This document shows, in pieces, positions 42,926-51,050 of a stretch of DNA of 64,000 nucleotides (within the stretch, counting starts at the first letter, position 1; the number at the start of each line of letters is the position of its first letter). The position numbers and the translations under genes are program-made. Origin of the DNA: a virus; the IMG/VR virus record IMGVR_UViG_3300023202_000034, positions 1-64,000 of that record; one strand, written 5' to 3'. The notes under the pieces are model-generated. The model had not been told where the DNA came from and did not search any database. It saw nothing but the letters and a program-made list of their open reading frames with translations.

Positions 42926-42998
42926 GAGCCTCGACACCGGGGCTCTTGATTATCCTCTGATAGAAAGAAGAAAGCCCCCTGTATAGGGGGCTTTCACT
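42926..42998. terminator. convergent terminators between vRNAP and the right minus block
   Basis: There are two stem-loops. The first is GAGCC...GGCTC (42926-42945). The second is a symmetric AAAGCCCCCT-GTAT-AGGGGGCTTT (42971-42994), which has A-runs on the left and T-runs on the right and so can terminate transcription from both directions. They sit at the meeting point of the two long opposing transcription units. Confidence 0.82.
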
Positions 42999-43012
42999 TT
43001 TCGGTCATACAC

Positions 43013-43195
43013 TTATGTCGTTACATCATCATCTTTATCCGTGAAGAACCAGTAGATCAACAGGGTAATGACAACAGCAATAGCGACGTAGGGGAGTATA
43101 ACCAAAAAGACGGAGATTGCCAGCACGACCAAAGCCACAAAGGCAAGAAGTGCAACAGCAATCACCGTGTAGCTGATCGCTTTAAAGACGGACAT
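43013..43195 (-). CDS. small membrane protein
   Basis: A 60-aa protein, almost wholly hydrophobic, with two predicted transmembrane helices (TVIAVALLAFVALVVLAISVFL and YVAIAVVITLLIYWFF) and an acidic tail DKDDDVTT. A short hydrophobic hairpin like this could be a holin, but it is at the end of the replication block, away from the lysis cassette. The function is open. Confidence 0.6.
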   Translation of the reverse strand: MSVFKAISYTVIAVALLAFVALVVLAISVFLVILPYVAIAVVITLLIYWFFTDKDDDVTT

Positions 43196-43204
43196 TCGTC
43201 CCCC

Positions 43205-43546
43205 TTAGCGGCTGAACAAGCTCATGTCTGATTTCTCAACAGAATCTGTTTGAGAATTGGGCAGAGGCTCGCTTGCTGCTTCTTCCGCGTCAGATTGTTC
43301 TGTTTCGTCAGCTTCAGTTGCTTTAACTTCGTCTGTATTAACGGTTTTGGGCTCAACAACCGCGTCGTCAGCACAGCTGGCAACGAAGCCTGGTGTACCT
43401 TCGGCGCATTCAACTTCGGCACTAAGGCCTGAGTCTTTGCGGCCCATGGTGAACGAGATGTTACTCACCGGTCGGGCAACACCCTGACTGGCCAGAAACA
43501 TGGCGATGGCTTCTTCAATGTCTTTTTGCTTAAGACGGATTTCCAT
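43205..43546 (-). CDS. hypothetical acidic protein with SLFSR tail
   Basis: A 113-aa protein. An N-terminal helix (LKQKDIEEAIAMFLASQG) is followed by a disordered Glu/Asp/Ser-rich tail ending DMSLFSR. It overlaps the RuvC-like gene by 17 nt. The terminal SLF-x-x resembles the end of the SSB at 45349 (TSLFAQ), which may reflect a shared binding partner. The function is unknown. Confidence 0.65.
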   Translation of the reverse strand: MEIRLKQKDIEEAIAMFLASQGVARPVSNISFTMGRKDSGLSAEVECAEGTPGFVASCADDAVVEPKTVNTDEVKATEADETEQSDAEEAASEPLPNSQTDSVEKSDMSLFSR

Positions 43547-44150
43547 AAACGAGGTCTCTCATTTTGTCTGCGTTAACAGGGGTGGCTTGAATAAAGGGGA
43601 GGATGTTCAGGAATTCAGTGGTCTGAAGTCCTGCCTCAATAGCACCGATGGCATCAGCCATGTGCTCGGCCTTGGAGGCACTGACGGAGGTAACCCCGTT
43701 TCGTGTCACCATTGGCCAGTTAGCGTTGGGATGGAGCTTCACAGCTCGATCAATGATTTCGGCTTTGGAGGCAGTCTTACTGCCCACCGTGGCCAGTTTG
43801 ACTTCAGTCGGGGTCACCTCAAAGAACTGAATACCCTGGGCACGTAAGGCACCCAGGACACCGACACAGATGCCATAGGAAGCCATGGCTCTGGCAGACT
43901 GGCTACCCACCGGGACTTCCACGAAAACACACTGTACGTCTTGAGAAGCCAGTGCAGCCTTGAAGGCCAACTGTCTTGCTCGCTCCAGATCTTTACTGTT
44001 TTGCCTGACCGTTTTACCGGTGGCGAAATCAGGATTGATCAGATCCAGGGTGTGTACCGTCAGCTTCTTGGTTTCGGTGTCATAGTGGCCTTTGGCCAGT
44101 CCCCAATTGTTCAGGGACGGGTCGAAACCACAGACGGTTATTAAGCTCAT
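43530..44150 (-). CDS. RuvC-like Holliday junction resolvase
   Basis: A 206-aa protein with the RuvC/RNase-H fold signature: CGFDPSLNNWGLA at residues 7-19 (first catalytic Asp), VFVEVPVG near 78 (Glu) and the C-terminal KAEHMADAIGAIEAG with the closing acidic residues. It would resolve branched replication intermediates before packaging. The start is ATG 44150, overlapping the stop of the HNH gene (ATGA), with GGAG supplied by the HNH gene. The first eight residues MSLITVCG duplicate the first eight encoded at 44701 (MSLISVLG) with different codons. Confidence 0.82.
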   Translation of the reverse strand: MSLITVCGFDPSLNNWGLAKGHYDTETKKLTVHTLDLINPDFATGKTVRQNSKDLERARQLAFKAALASQDVQCVFVEVPVGSQSARAMASYGICVGVLGALRAQGIQFFEVTPTEVKLATVGSKTASKAEIIDRAVKLHPNANWPMVTRNGVTSVSASKAEHMADAIGAIEAGLQTTEFLNILPFIQATPVNADKMRDLVYGNPS

Positions 44151-44701
44151 ACGGTACTCCAGGTTCTTCCGGACTTGATCGCACTTATTGCGGCATCTGT
44201 CACACCAAATTTGTCTGCAAACGCTCGACCCATACCACGCTTCCAATGGGGTAAGGCTGATTTAATTTCAGCAACCTGGATTTGGGTTAGTGTTGCTTTT
44301 GCGATCGCTTCACCACGTGCTTGAGTACCGTGGTTGCAACGATCTTCAGCGTTCGATTTGACAGTATCCCAGCGAAGATTTCCTGGAGTATTGTTTTGTG
44401 CCTTACCATCGTTATGACATGCCTGAGCATCAGGAAAAGGACGTTGACCTTTGAAAGCCAGCAATACCAATACGTGTACCGGTACCCACTTTGGTGATTC
44501 ACCATCGGGCGCTACTGCAGCACGTAGGTACTTCTTACCTTTACTATTACTCAAGTTGAGCATGTGAGGTTCCGTACTTAAGCCTCCCCGACCATTACGG
44601 CTTTTGTATGATCGGATGCGTCCAAGAGAAGACGCCTCATACCCAGTAAAGCCAGGTATAGGGCGCCACTCTTCCATCCCTAATACAGAGATCAGACTCA
44701 T
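44147..44701 (-). CDS. HNH endonuclease fused to a duplicated RuvC-gene start
   Basis: A 184-aa frame. From residue 9 it is a standard NUMOD4-HNH enzyme: MEEWRPIPGFTGYEASSLGRI (NUMOD4), VHVLVLLAFKG...ACHNDGKAQNNTPGNLRWDT (HNH), then a C-terminal HTH-like QVAEIKSALPHWKRGMGRAFADKFGVTDAAI. Residues 1-8 (MSLISVLG) are not part of the HNH family but match the start of the downstream RuvC-like protein. Their ATG overlaps the upstream gene's stop as the original RuvC start probably did. This is an intron-less homing endonuclease inserted at the eighth codon. Confidence 0.85.
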   Translation of the reverse strand: MSLISVLGMEEWRPIPGFTGYEASSLGRIRSYKSRNGRGGLSTEPHMLNLSNSKGKKYLRAAVAPDGESPKWVPVHVLVLLAFKGQRPFPDAQACHNDGKAQNNTPGNLRWDTVKSNAEDRCNHGTQARGEAIAKATLTQIQVAEIKSALPHWKRGMGRAFADKFGVTDAAISAIKSGRTWSTV

Positions 44702-44958
44702 GACAGTTTACCGCTCTGCGGGTTGCCAACTGTGTTTGGCGGGATTTCCAGGTACCCTTCTTCAAAGGCCTTCTTGGGAGACCAGGAATGGTACTCATCC
44801 GACGTGCCTTTGTAATAAATCACATGGTAACCGTCAGCCGAGGAGTCGACTTTCCCGGGTAACGGGAAGGGACGTACATTGGCTACAAAGTCCCCCAATG
44901 TCATGGGCTCTGCGTGAACCTGTTTGATTGACTGGTAGCGTTTCAGATTGCCGCTCAT
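44698..44958 (-). CDS. hypothetical protein
   Basis: An 86-aa protein with GYHVIYYKGTSDEYHSWSPKKAFEEGYLEI, the pattern of a small phage family in which a Tyr-rich segment is followed by WSPK-x-AFEE. The function is unknown. It overlaps the Gp49-family gene upstream and the duplicated RuvC start downstream by 4 nt each. Confidence 0.7.
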   Translation of the reverse strand: MSGNLKRYQSIKQVHAEPMTLGDFVANVRPFPLPGKVDSSADGYHVIYYKGTSDEYHSWSPKKAFEEGYLEIPPNTVGNPQSGKLS

Positions 44959-45290
44959 ACGATTGGTTTCTCCCCATTCAGTTGAGCGTACAGTCTATAC
45001 CCTTCCAGCTCCCACAGTCGCTTGCTGACCTGTTCCCGGGCATTACGCTCAGCAATCGTCCGTCCCAGCTCTGCATCAAAGTTTTCTGGTGATACACAGG
45101 CACTGTGACCGGTTGCCAGGTAAAACTTCTGATCCAGATAGGCATGACAGAACGTGCTAGTCGTTCCGGCAGGCTGAGAAAAGAAAAAAGATACACGACT
45201 CATCATGGTAAAGATGTGGTCTACCGTAACCCGGGGAGCAGTCAGACCCTTGTCCTGAATCTCCTGCTCTACTGCTTGATCGTTCGACAT
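44955..45290 (-). CDS. Gp49/Gp66-family phage protein
   Basis: A 111-aa protein. The pattern LTAPRVTVDHIF...TFCHAYLDQKFYLATGHSACVSPENFDAELGRTIAERNA...LWELEGYRL matches the family named after N4 gp49 and Sf6 gene 66. It is widespread in tailed phages, and its molecular function is unknown. Its presence near the RuvC-like gene and SSB agrees with N4 gene order. Confidence 0.85.
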   Translation of the reverse strand: MSNDQAVEQEIQDKGLTAPRVTVDHIFTMMSRVSFFFSQPAGTTSTFCHAYLDQKFYLATGHSACVSPENFDAELGRTIAERNAREQVSKRLWELEGYRLYAQLNGEKPIV

Positions 45291-45316
45291 CGGGTTTCCT
45301 CAGTCGGTGAATGTCA

Positions 45317-45334
45317 GGGGCTGATATCAGCCCC
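45317..45334. other. 18-bp perfect palindrome after the SSB gene
   Basis: GGGGCTGATATCAGCCCC is perfectly self-complementary. As RNA it would form a stem with a tight loop. It lies between the SSB stop and the Gp49 gene and has no U-tract on either side. It may be a processing or stabilising structure, or a protein-binding site. Confidence 0.4.
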
Positions 45335-45348
45335 CGTGGATTCAGAGA

Positions 45349-46110
45349 TTACTGAGCAAACAGACTGGTTGGCTGCGCCTTATTGGCCGTGGCCGCAGCT
45401 GCCATTGGGGCACCTGCTTTGGGTGCGCCGGCGGTGCCTGAAACACCTTTGGAACGATCACGAACTTGACCGGCCCACTTCTGTTCCCAGGTGTTGTAGA
45501 ACACGGCTTCTGTAGCGCCACCCTGTATTTCCATAACAGTCTTCTTGTCATGGTCTTCCAGTGCACAGAAGAACTTATCGATCTCGTTCTTCTCGATGGT
45601 TTCGCCCGTTGCGTGATACTCACCGTCAGTACCCTTCTGGGACTTGTCTTCAATCTGCTTGAAGATAGCGACGTACACTTCTTTGCCCAGCAGATCCATC
45701 AGCATATCCACAGAAGTAGGTACTTCTGCTTTGGCTTCTGGGCTGTAGAGATTGATGGTTTTCTTCTCAGTGTCCATCGCGGCAATTTCCTGGCCGGTGG
45801 TCAGCTGGCACAGGCTGTTGGCCAGGTTGAAGCCAGGCAGATACTGCTTGTCACCGTTCTTGTCGATGAAGAAGTTCTTATTGCCTTTGGCATCACCGGA
45901 AGCCATCCACAAGGTTTGGCGGACTTCACGACCGGCGCTGGTCATCAGGTGCAGTTTCAGGCCCAGGGCGCCACCAGCAGACTTCTGCAGGTAAGCCAGG
46001 GTAATGGTGGTCTTGTAGATCGCGGTATCCAGTGGGCTAAAGTCACCGCCTACAACGTCCTTTTCGCCTTGAATTTCATCAGAGGTAGTCAGGTTAGAGA
46101 GAAGGCTCAT
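45349..46110 (-). CDS. single-stranded DNA-binding protein (N4 gp45-like)
   Basis: A 253-aa protein by position and length equivalent to N4 SSB (265 aa), which is needed for replication and also activates late transcription by host RNA polymerase. An N-terminal OB-type region (ITLAYLQKSAGGALGLKLHLMTSAG) is followed by a helical part and a flexible Ala/Gly/Pro tail ending QPTSLFAQ. If the late-activation role is conserved, it would link this block to the rightward late genes. Confidence 0.75.
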   Translation of the reverse strand: MSLLSNLTTSDEIQGEKDVVGGDFSPLDTAIYKTTITLAYLQKSAGGALGLKLHLMTSAGREVRQTLWMASGDAKGNKNFFIDKNGDKQYLPGFNLANSLCQLTTGQEIAAMDTEKKTINLYSPEAKAEVPTSVDMLMDLLGKEVYVAIFKQIEDKSQKGTDGEYHATGETIEKNEIDKFFCALEDHDKKTVMEIQGGATEAVFYNTWEQKWAGQVRDRSKGVSGTAGAPKAGAPMAAAATANKAQPTSLFAQ

Positions 46111-46169
46111 AATGATATTCCTTTGGTTTCAATGATTTCGGGTTTTGGTTTTGTGAGTGGTGCCGGGGG

Positions 46170-46532
46170 TTACCCGGCTACCTTGTCGACACGTTGCTGA
46201 GCATGAGAATCGGTGTAGCTCAGGGAGTGGTAACGCTTCGACAGTTTGGTGATGTTAGCTTCCAGGGTTTCTTCCCGGGTAATACCGAGGCGGGACCGCA
46301 ATCCTTCCATGTAGAATTCCAGGTCACCCAGTTCCTCAATGACGTTGTCACGATCCAATGGCTTGCGATAGATCACGGCTTTCTTGACCGCATCCAGCAA
46401 TTCACCGGATTCGCCGGCAATGCCTACCGCCATGTGGAGGTTGTGGGCGTCGTCACCGGTCAGTTCCCGGGCAATGGTGTCACCGTATTTGGCCAGGGCT
46501 TGAACCAATTCAGGATGGGTAATCTGGGTCAT
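46170..46532 (-). CDS. MazG-like nucleotide pyrophosphohydrolase
   Basis: A 120-aa all-helical MazG-type NTP pyrophosphatase. The metal-binding pattern is complete: AGESGELLDAVKK (ExxE) near residues 35-47 and VIEELGDLEFYM (ExxD) near 62-73. Phage MazG enzymes hydrolyse non-canonical or alarmone-related nucleotides. It overlaps the ATPase gene upstream by 4 nt and belongs to the nucleotide/replication block. Confidence 0.85.
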   Translation of the reverse strand: MTQITHPELVQALAKYGDTIARELTGDDAHNLHMAVGIAGESGELLDAVKKAVIYRKPLDRDNVIEELGDLEFYMEGLRSRLGITREETLEANITKLSKRYHSLSYTDSHAQQRVDKVAG

Positions 46533-47275
46533 GCTGCGGCTTCCTCGTCGTAGTACTCATGCAAGCGGTTCAGTACCAGCTGGCAGTCGTTGTTGATGAA
46601 GGTTTCCTTGGTATCCCACAGGCCCAGTGGTCCACGGAGCCGTTCGTTGACGGTCTCTTTGGTGAGTCGGGTCTGGAATACGTACTTGATACCCAGGTTC
46701 TCTTCTTCTGGCGTATACGTCAGGAGGGAGTTCTGGTAGTCCTTCAGATCCTTGATCTTGACCTTCTTGGCGGCAATGATGCAGGAGAAGTAACTCTCGA
46801 TGCCGTTGTTTTTGAGCGAACCTTGCACCGGTACTTTGGTCTCCATGACCATATCTTTATCGTTCAGGGTGGCCAGGGTGTGCGCTGTGAAGATCACGTT
46901 CTTGGTAGACCTGGCTACATGCTGCTGCATCAGGCGCTTGAAGAATTGAGCGAAGTCGCCCCAGGCCTTACGCCCATCGGCAGACGGTGCCACATACAGA
47001 GACACATACATGTCCAGCATGTAGGTCAGAGAATCCACCACAATGGTGTGGATCTCCGGCATGGTTTCTGCAACCTGGAAGGCCTCTTCAATCTGGTGCG
47101 GATCGGTGATCACGTACTTCTTAAATTTGCTACGAAAAGGTAGCTTCTTTCCGGATTCGGTGTTGAGGTACATCACACCTTCGGGGTCTTTGAGTCCCAT
47201 AAGAGACGTAGACTTACCCGCAGATGATTCACCACACACCAGAACCAGGTTGTCATTGACTTGGTTTTGGGACAT
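46529..47275 (-). CDS. RecA-fold P-loop ATPase (N4 gp44-position / Sak4-like)
   Basis: A 248-aa P-loop ATPase. Walker A is CGESSAGKSTS near residues 14-24, Walker B is TIVVDSLTY near 78-86, and VIFTAHTLA near 128 resembles motif III/sensor of RecA-like cores. Phage proteins of this type (AAA_24/Sak4-like) support single-strand annealing with the cognate SSB, which is encoded two genes downstream. Here it is placed between primase and SSB as N4 gp44 is. Confidence 0.75.
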   Translation of the reverse strand: MSQNQVNDNLVLVCGESSAGKSTSLMGLKDPEGVMYLNTESGKKLPFRSKFKKYVITDPHQIEEAFQVAETMPEIHTIVVDSLTYMLDMYVSLYVAPSADGRKAWGDFAQFFKRLMQQHVARSTKNVIFTAHTLATLNDKDMVMETKVPVQGSLKNNGIESYFSCIIAAKKVKIKDLKDYQNSLLTYTPEEENLGIKYVFQTRLTKETVNERLRGPLGLWDTKETFINNDCQLVLNRLHEYYDEEAAA

Positions 47276-47346
47276 ATATCCTCCGAGGATATGAGTGAAA
47301 GGGGTTGAGGCCTGTAGACGGTAAACCCGTACAGGTAAGGGTCCGG

Positions 47347-47802
47347 CTAATTGTCAAACCAGAACACAACACGCTGGCGGTCAGGGTCCCCGTCGAGGCC
47401 TTGAATAATGTCCTGCAGATAACCGGCCAAGGCTTGTGCGTGCTCTTCGCTGCTGATCAACAGTTCAGCTGCTTTGTTGAGCAGTTCACGCTTGGTCAGA
47501 TGGTTTGGTGAGTGAGCATCACCTTCCCAGCGTCGATAAAGCCGGTCAGTGTGATCTGATGCGTCATCAGGCCAGCCTTTGATCTCGAAAGAGAAAGGCC
47601 ATTCTGTGCGTACACCCGGATGCAGTAAGCCAAACAGCCAGTAGTTCCGGCCGTCATGTTGGGCTTGGTCCATATCAAACCAGCCCTCTTCATCAGGGTC
47701 TTCTGGATCGTCCTTCTCAACAGTAAAGGTGTCTGCTGCGTCGGCAATCCAATGGTCGTTCTCGTCCAGCGTTTCGCTGTACATGTGAATGTCACAGCCC
47801 AT
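47347..47802 (-). CDS. conserved phage protein (MGCDIH type)
   Basis: A 151-aa acidic protein starting MGCDIHMYSETLDENDHW, a distinctive opening shared by many phage and bacterial proteins of unknown function. It also has GRNYWLFGLLHPGVRTEWPFS. The start at 47802 is preferred over the longer in-frame ATG (47826) because AAAGGA lies just upstream. The function is not known. Confidence 0.75.
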   Translation of the reverse strand: MGCDIHMYSETLDENDHWIADAADTFTVEKDDPEDPDEEGWFDMDQAQHDGRNYWLFGLLHPGVRTEWPFSFEIKGWPDDASDHTDRLYRRWEGDAHSPNHLTKRELLNKAAELLISSEEHAQALAGYLQDIIQGLDGDPDRQRVVFWFDN

Positions 47803-47829
47803 GAGTTTTCCTTTTGGTGGATTCATGAA

Positions 47830-47844
47830 GGGGCCGAAGGCCCC
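47830..47844 (-). other. triloop hairpin after the primase gene
   Basis: The coding-sense sequence is GGGGCC-TTC-GGCCCC, a 6-bp perfect stem. It follows the primase stop without a T-run. It is similar in form to the other gene-end triloop hairpins. Confidence 0.45.
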
Positions 47845-47858
47845 CTCACGAACTGGGT

Positions 47859-50021
47859 TTATGCTGCGCGTTTAGCCAGGGCTTTACCCACGGTCACCAT
47901 GATGGTGCCAATGATTTCAGCCTCGTCCAGCTTGTCAGCCAGCTTGTCGTTCAGATCCATGACACGTCGCTGGATCTCTGAGTAGTCCTGTCCGCCGTCT
48001 ACCAGGATCATGGCAAAGCGCATCAACTGGTTGTTGCGGTTACCGTCACCGGTGGTGTTGATCACCCAACGCTCGAGATTGTCCAGAGACTGTTGATCCT
48101 GAATCTGACGCTTGCGCTCTTCGTTCTTGCTGGTTTTCGGAATGAACGGCAGGACGTCCAGTAGCTCACCTTCGCTGTACTCGTAGTGACCTGCATGAGA
48201 CAGCCACTTACGGGCGCGTTGGCCTACTTGTGAATCCACTTCAAACGGAAGCCATTCAAAGATGTTCTTCATGAACTCCTTGAAGTCTTTCGCGTCCAGC
48301 TTCAGCTCGTAGTTGGTGGGAATGATGATCCGGAAGCGGTCTTCACCGTTTTCGCCGTGACGTTTTGTGGTGTAGATCATGTACTTCAGATCTTTCAGGA
48401 CTGTCCGAACCAGAGCCAGGGAAGTTCCGTGGTCCACGTCTACAACAATCAGATTGAACCCGGGCAAGCAGTTGTCTTCCTGACGGTGCCCACCGGTGAC
48501 GTGGTGGTTAATCCAGTGCAATCCCTGGCTTTGCGTCAGGATGTGCAGCTTGTCCCAGGGCGCATACTCGTTCTTGTAGCCTTGGGCAATGTCCGTGGAG
48601 TAGCTCACCGTCAGCTTGTTGAGGTCCGTTGAATCCAGAGTCTCACCCCGGAGGAACTCAATGCTGCTGTCAAACCGCTTCTTGATGATGATGTTGTTCT
48701 TGTAACCCCAGGCAATGGCCAGGTTCAGGAGATCCCGTTGCTGGTTTCCTGCTTTGGGGTAGAACGCCAGATCCTCTACCAGATCGGCTTGTGTCACTTC
48801 ATCCCGGTTGTTGGCCATGTACTTGGCCAGTTTCACGTAGGAACGGTCACGGTTCTGGATACGACTGAAAGCTTCACCGGATTCTTCGGCTGAGCGGATA
48901 GCGGCCTTGTAATGTTCAGGCAGAATTTCCGGACTCTCGTCGATGAAGGCGTAAGCACCGGCCAGTTTCATGGCCTTGAAGAATCGTTGACGCATCTCTG
49001 AGCGTGCCAGGTCCTGATGCAGTGGCAAGTGGTGAGCTCGAAGAGCACAGTCGTTCTCGTACTGGTAGTACAGCAGGGCGGTTTCGTCCGGTACGATCAG
49101 TTGCTTGTGCGCATTGATCATGTTGGACAGTTTGCCCAGATGCTTGGCAGCTTCCGCCAGAGAGGTGTCCTGTTCCATGCTCTTGGCTTTGGCGACTTTT
49201 TCAGCTGGGGAGAGCAGGTCGGGATCTTCCATCACAACGTCGTCATTGACGAAGCCAAAGAAGCAGCGACGTGCGTAACCCATACCCAACAAGTTGTTGA
49301 ACACTTCTTCAGTACGGCCACCATCGAGCAGGCCTTGAGGCACACCAAACAACATCATGTTGGTTGGGGTAATGCCCTGGATTTCTTCGTTCCGGATCGA
49401 CTCTGTGGTGTTTTTCACCAACTTCTGTTTCACCTTCCCGTCAAACAGTTCCAGGAACAATCCCATAATGTCGATGTTGCCAATCAGGTTGGCGCCAATT
49501 TCATCCACCTGGAAGTTCATGGCACCACCGTTGGCCATCAGCAGCATGTTGCGTTGCTGTTTAATCGCCGGTGCAGTACCCGAGTCAAAGCTGAACAGCA
49601 TCGTGCCGTGGCTTTCAAACTCACGACGTACCCGCTCGGCTTCTTCGTCCGGGTCCTTGTTCTTACGTGCCGCACGTTCCAAAGCCAGCTTGGGGATGTT
49701 CATTTCCGCCAGCAGTGGCATGGTCTGGTTGACGAACATGGTGCGGAACTGGTGGATGACCTCGTCTTCAATAATGGCGGTGGAGTGTCCTTTACCAAAA
49801 CCAGAAGGTGCCAGGTTGATCATGAATGCGTTGACCGGCTGAGGGGCTTTACCCTCTTGCTTGATCATGGTGCGCATCATGGAGGCCACGATGGTCAGGT
49901 AGTAGTTCACATGGTTTCGGAAGAAGGAAGTTTCCTTGGTTCCGATTCGGTTACAGATGCTGGTCACCAACCGTTCTGCGAACGGGAAGTGATCCAGGTT
50001 GTCGTAGTCAATCTCGCTCAT
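47859..50021 (-). CDS. N4 gp43-like primase (ATPase-like N-terminus, AEP-like C-terminus)
   Basis: A 720-aa replication protein. The N-terminal half has a loop NLAPSGFGKGHSTA near residue 72 and FQVDEIGANL near 180, resembling a degenerate P-loop domain of the DUF3987 kind. The C-terminal part contains FNLIVVDVDHGTSL near 505 (the DxD of archaeo-eukaryotic primases), YTTKRHGENGEDRFRIIIP near 535-553 and a basic segment QRARKWLSHAGHY. This AEP pattern points to primase activity, as proposed for N4 gp43. It lies downstream of the nuclease gene and upstream of the ATPase/MazG/SSB genes. Confidence 0.75.
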   Translation of the reverse strand: MSEIDYDNLDHFPFAERLVTSICNRIGTKETSFFRNHVNYYLTIVASMMRTMIKQEGKAPQPVNAFMINLAPSGFGKGHSTAIIEDEVIHQFRTMFVNQTMPLLAEMNIPKLALERAARKNKDPDEEAERVRREFESHGTMLFSFDSGTAPAIKQQRNMLLMANGGAMNFQVDEIGANLIGNIDIMGLFLELFDGKVKQKLVKNTTESIRNEEIQGITPTNMMLFGVPQGLLDGGRTEEVFNNLLGMGYARRCFFGFVNDDVVMEDPDLLSPAEKVAKAKSMEQDTSLAEAAKHLGKLSNMINAHKQLIVPDETALLYYQYENDCALRAHHLPLHQDLARSEMRQRFFKAMKLAGAYAFIDESPEILPEHYKAAIRSAEESGEAFSRIQNRDRSYVKLAKYMANNRDEVTQADLVEDLAFYPKAGNQQRDLLNLAIAWGYKNNIIIKKRFDSSIEFLRGETLDSTDLNKLTVSYSTDIAQGYKNEYAPWDKLHILTQSQGLHWINHHVTGGHRQEDNCLPGFNLIVVDVDHGTSLALVRTVLKDLKYMIYTTKRHGENGEDRFRIIIPTNYELKLDAKDFKEFMKNIFEWLPFEVDSQVGQRARKWLSHAGHYEYSEGELLDVLPFIPKTSKNEERKRQIQDQQSLDNLERWVINTTGDGNRNNQLMRFAMILVDGGQDYSEIQRRVMDLNDKLADKLDEAEIIGTIMVTVGKALAKRAA

Positions 50022-50032
50022 AACAGCTCCGG

Positions 50033-51010
50033 CTAGAGGATCAGTGAACCGTCCGCAATCAGAGCGTCTTTCTGTGAACAGACACTAAATGCAGGACAGT
50101 ATTTACACGCCACAACTTCACCAGGCTTCTCCACCACGATGCCGACGTTCTTATCCGCGGCTAAGCGGGCGTAGGCTTCTTGCTGGTTATCGAAGTTCTT
50201 GGTGCTGCGGCTCATTTTTTCAGGGTTCTTGTAGTACTTCCACTGAGGGGCTTTTCTCCACAGTTCTTTGTCTGTACAGAGCGGGATCTGATCTTCCGGG
50301 GCATCCTTGTAGAAGTCGATCTGCTGCAGCTTCTTGACCACAAACTGCTCGGTCTCTTTCAGACTCATCAGAGGAAAAGCCACAGAGACAATCTGGTTTG
50401 GTGGATACCCAGGTTCACGAGACCTGGCGGATTGCCAATCCATGAAGATGTAATGAATCCGCATCTGGTCACTGGTGATGATGTCTGGGGACAACCACCG
50501 GTAGATGCTGCCCTGCAGGATGTAGTCTTCATCTTTGGTGCTGTTGATGAAGGTGAACACCGACGTGGATTTGAAATCCTCCACCTGACCTTCGGCTACG
50601 AAGTCGTACTTACCGGATATCCGGACACCGTTAATGTCCTTGTAGCGACGTTGCTCCATGTACACAGGAACAATGTCCGGGTCTTGGGCCAAGTCTTCTG
50701 GTGAGGGGTTGACCCGCACACGGTCGATCAGCCGCTTGGGGTAGCCCAACTCAGTGAGGGCAACCTGATAGTTGTCTTTCCAGGCACGCTCAATACCGTC
50801 ATGAATGGCATTACCCAGTCGAGACTTCACCAGGTTGGACACATCCGTAATGGATTCAGACGGCGGTACCCGTCCAGCCAGAATGATTTGTCTCAGTGGT
50901 TTAATCAGGGCGGTTGCAGAAACGGTTTGATCGTCATGATCGTAATGATCCGTTGCCAAAAACACAGCAACAGCTAAGGGTATATTCCCCTCGTTGATGT
51001 ATTTACGCAT
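50033..51010 (-). CDS. RecB/Cas4-like PD-(D/E)xK exonuclease
   Basis: A 325-aa nuclease. GVRISGKYDFVAEGQVEDFKSTS near residues 128-150 gives the D...ExK-like catalytic core. IHDGIERAW near 70 provides the upstream His. The C-terminal VVACKYCPAFSVCSQKD holds three Cys like the Fe-S cluster motif of Cas4/AddB-type nucleases. It probably processes DNA ends during replication, recombination or host DNA degradation. Confidence 0.8.
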   Translation of the reverse strand: MRKYINEGNIPLAVAVFLATDHYDHDDQTVSATALIKPLRQIILAGRVPPSESITDVSNLVKSRLGNAIHDGIERAWKDNYQVALTELGYPKRLIDRVRVNPSPEDLAQDPDIVPVYMEQRRYKDINGVRISGKYDFVAEGQVEDFKSTSVFTFINSTKDEDYILQGSIYRWLSPDIITSDQMRIHYIFMDWQSARSREPGYPPNQIVSVAFPLMSLKETEQFVVKKLQQIDFYKDAPEDQIPLCTDKELWRKAPQWKYYKNPEKMSRSTKNFDNQQEAYARLAADKNVGIVVEKPGEVVACKYCPAFSVCSQKDALIADGSLIL

Positions 51011-51050
51011 GGGTTAAGTCCTTGAATGAAATACACGGGGTAATATCCCG

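Noticed and set aside
45317-45334. Palindrome after SSB as an intrinsic terminator
   Set aside because: No run of T follows on either strand; kept only as an unassigned palindrome.
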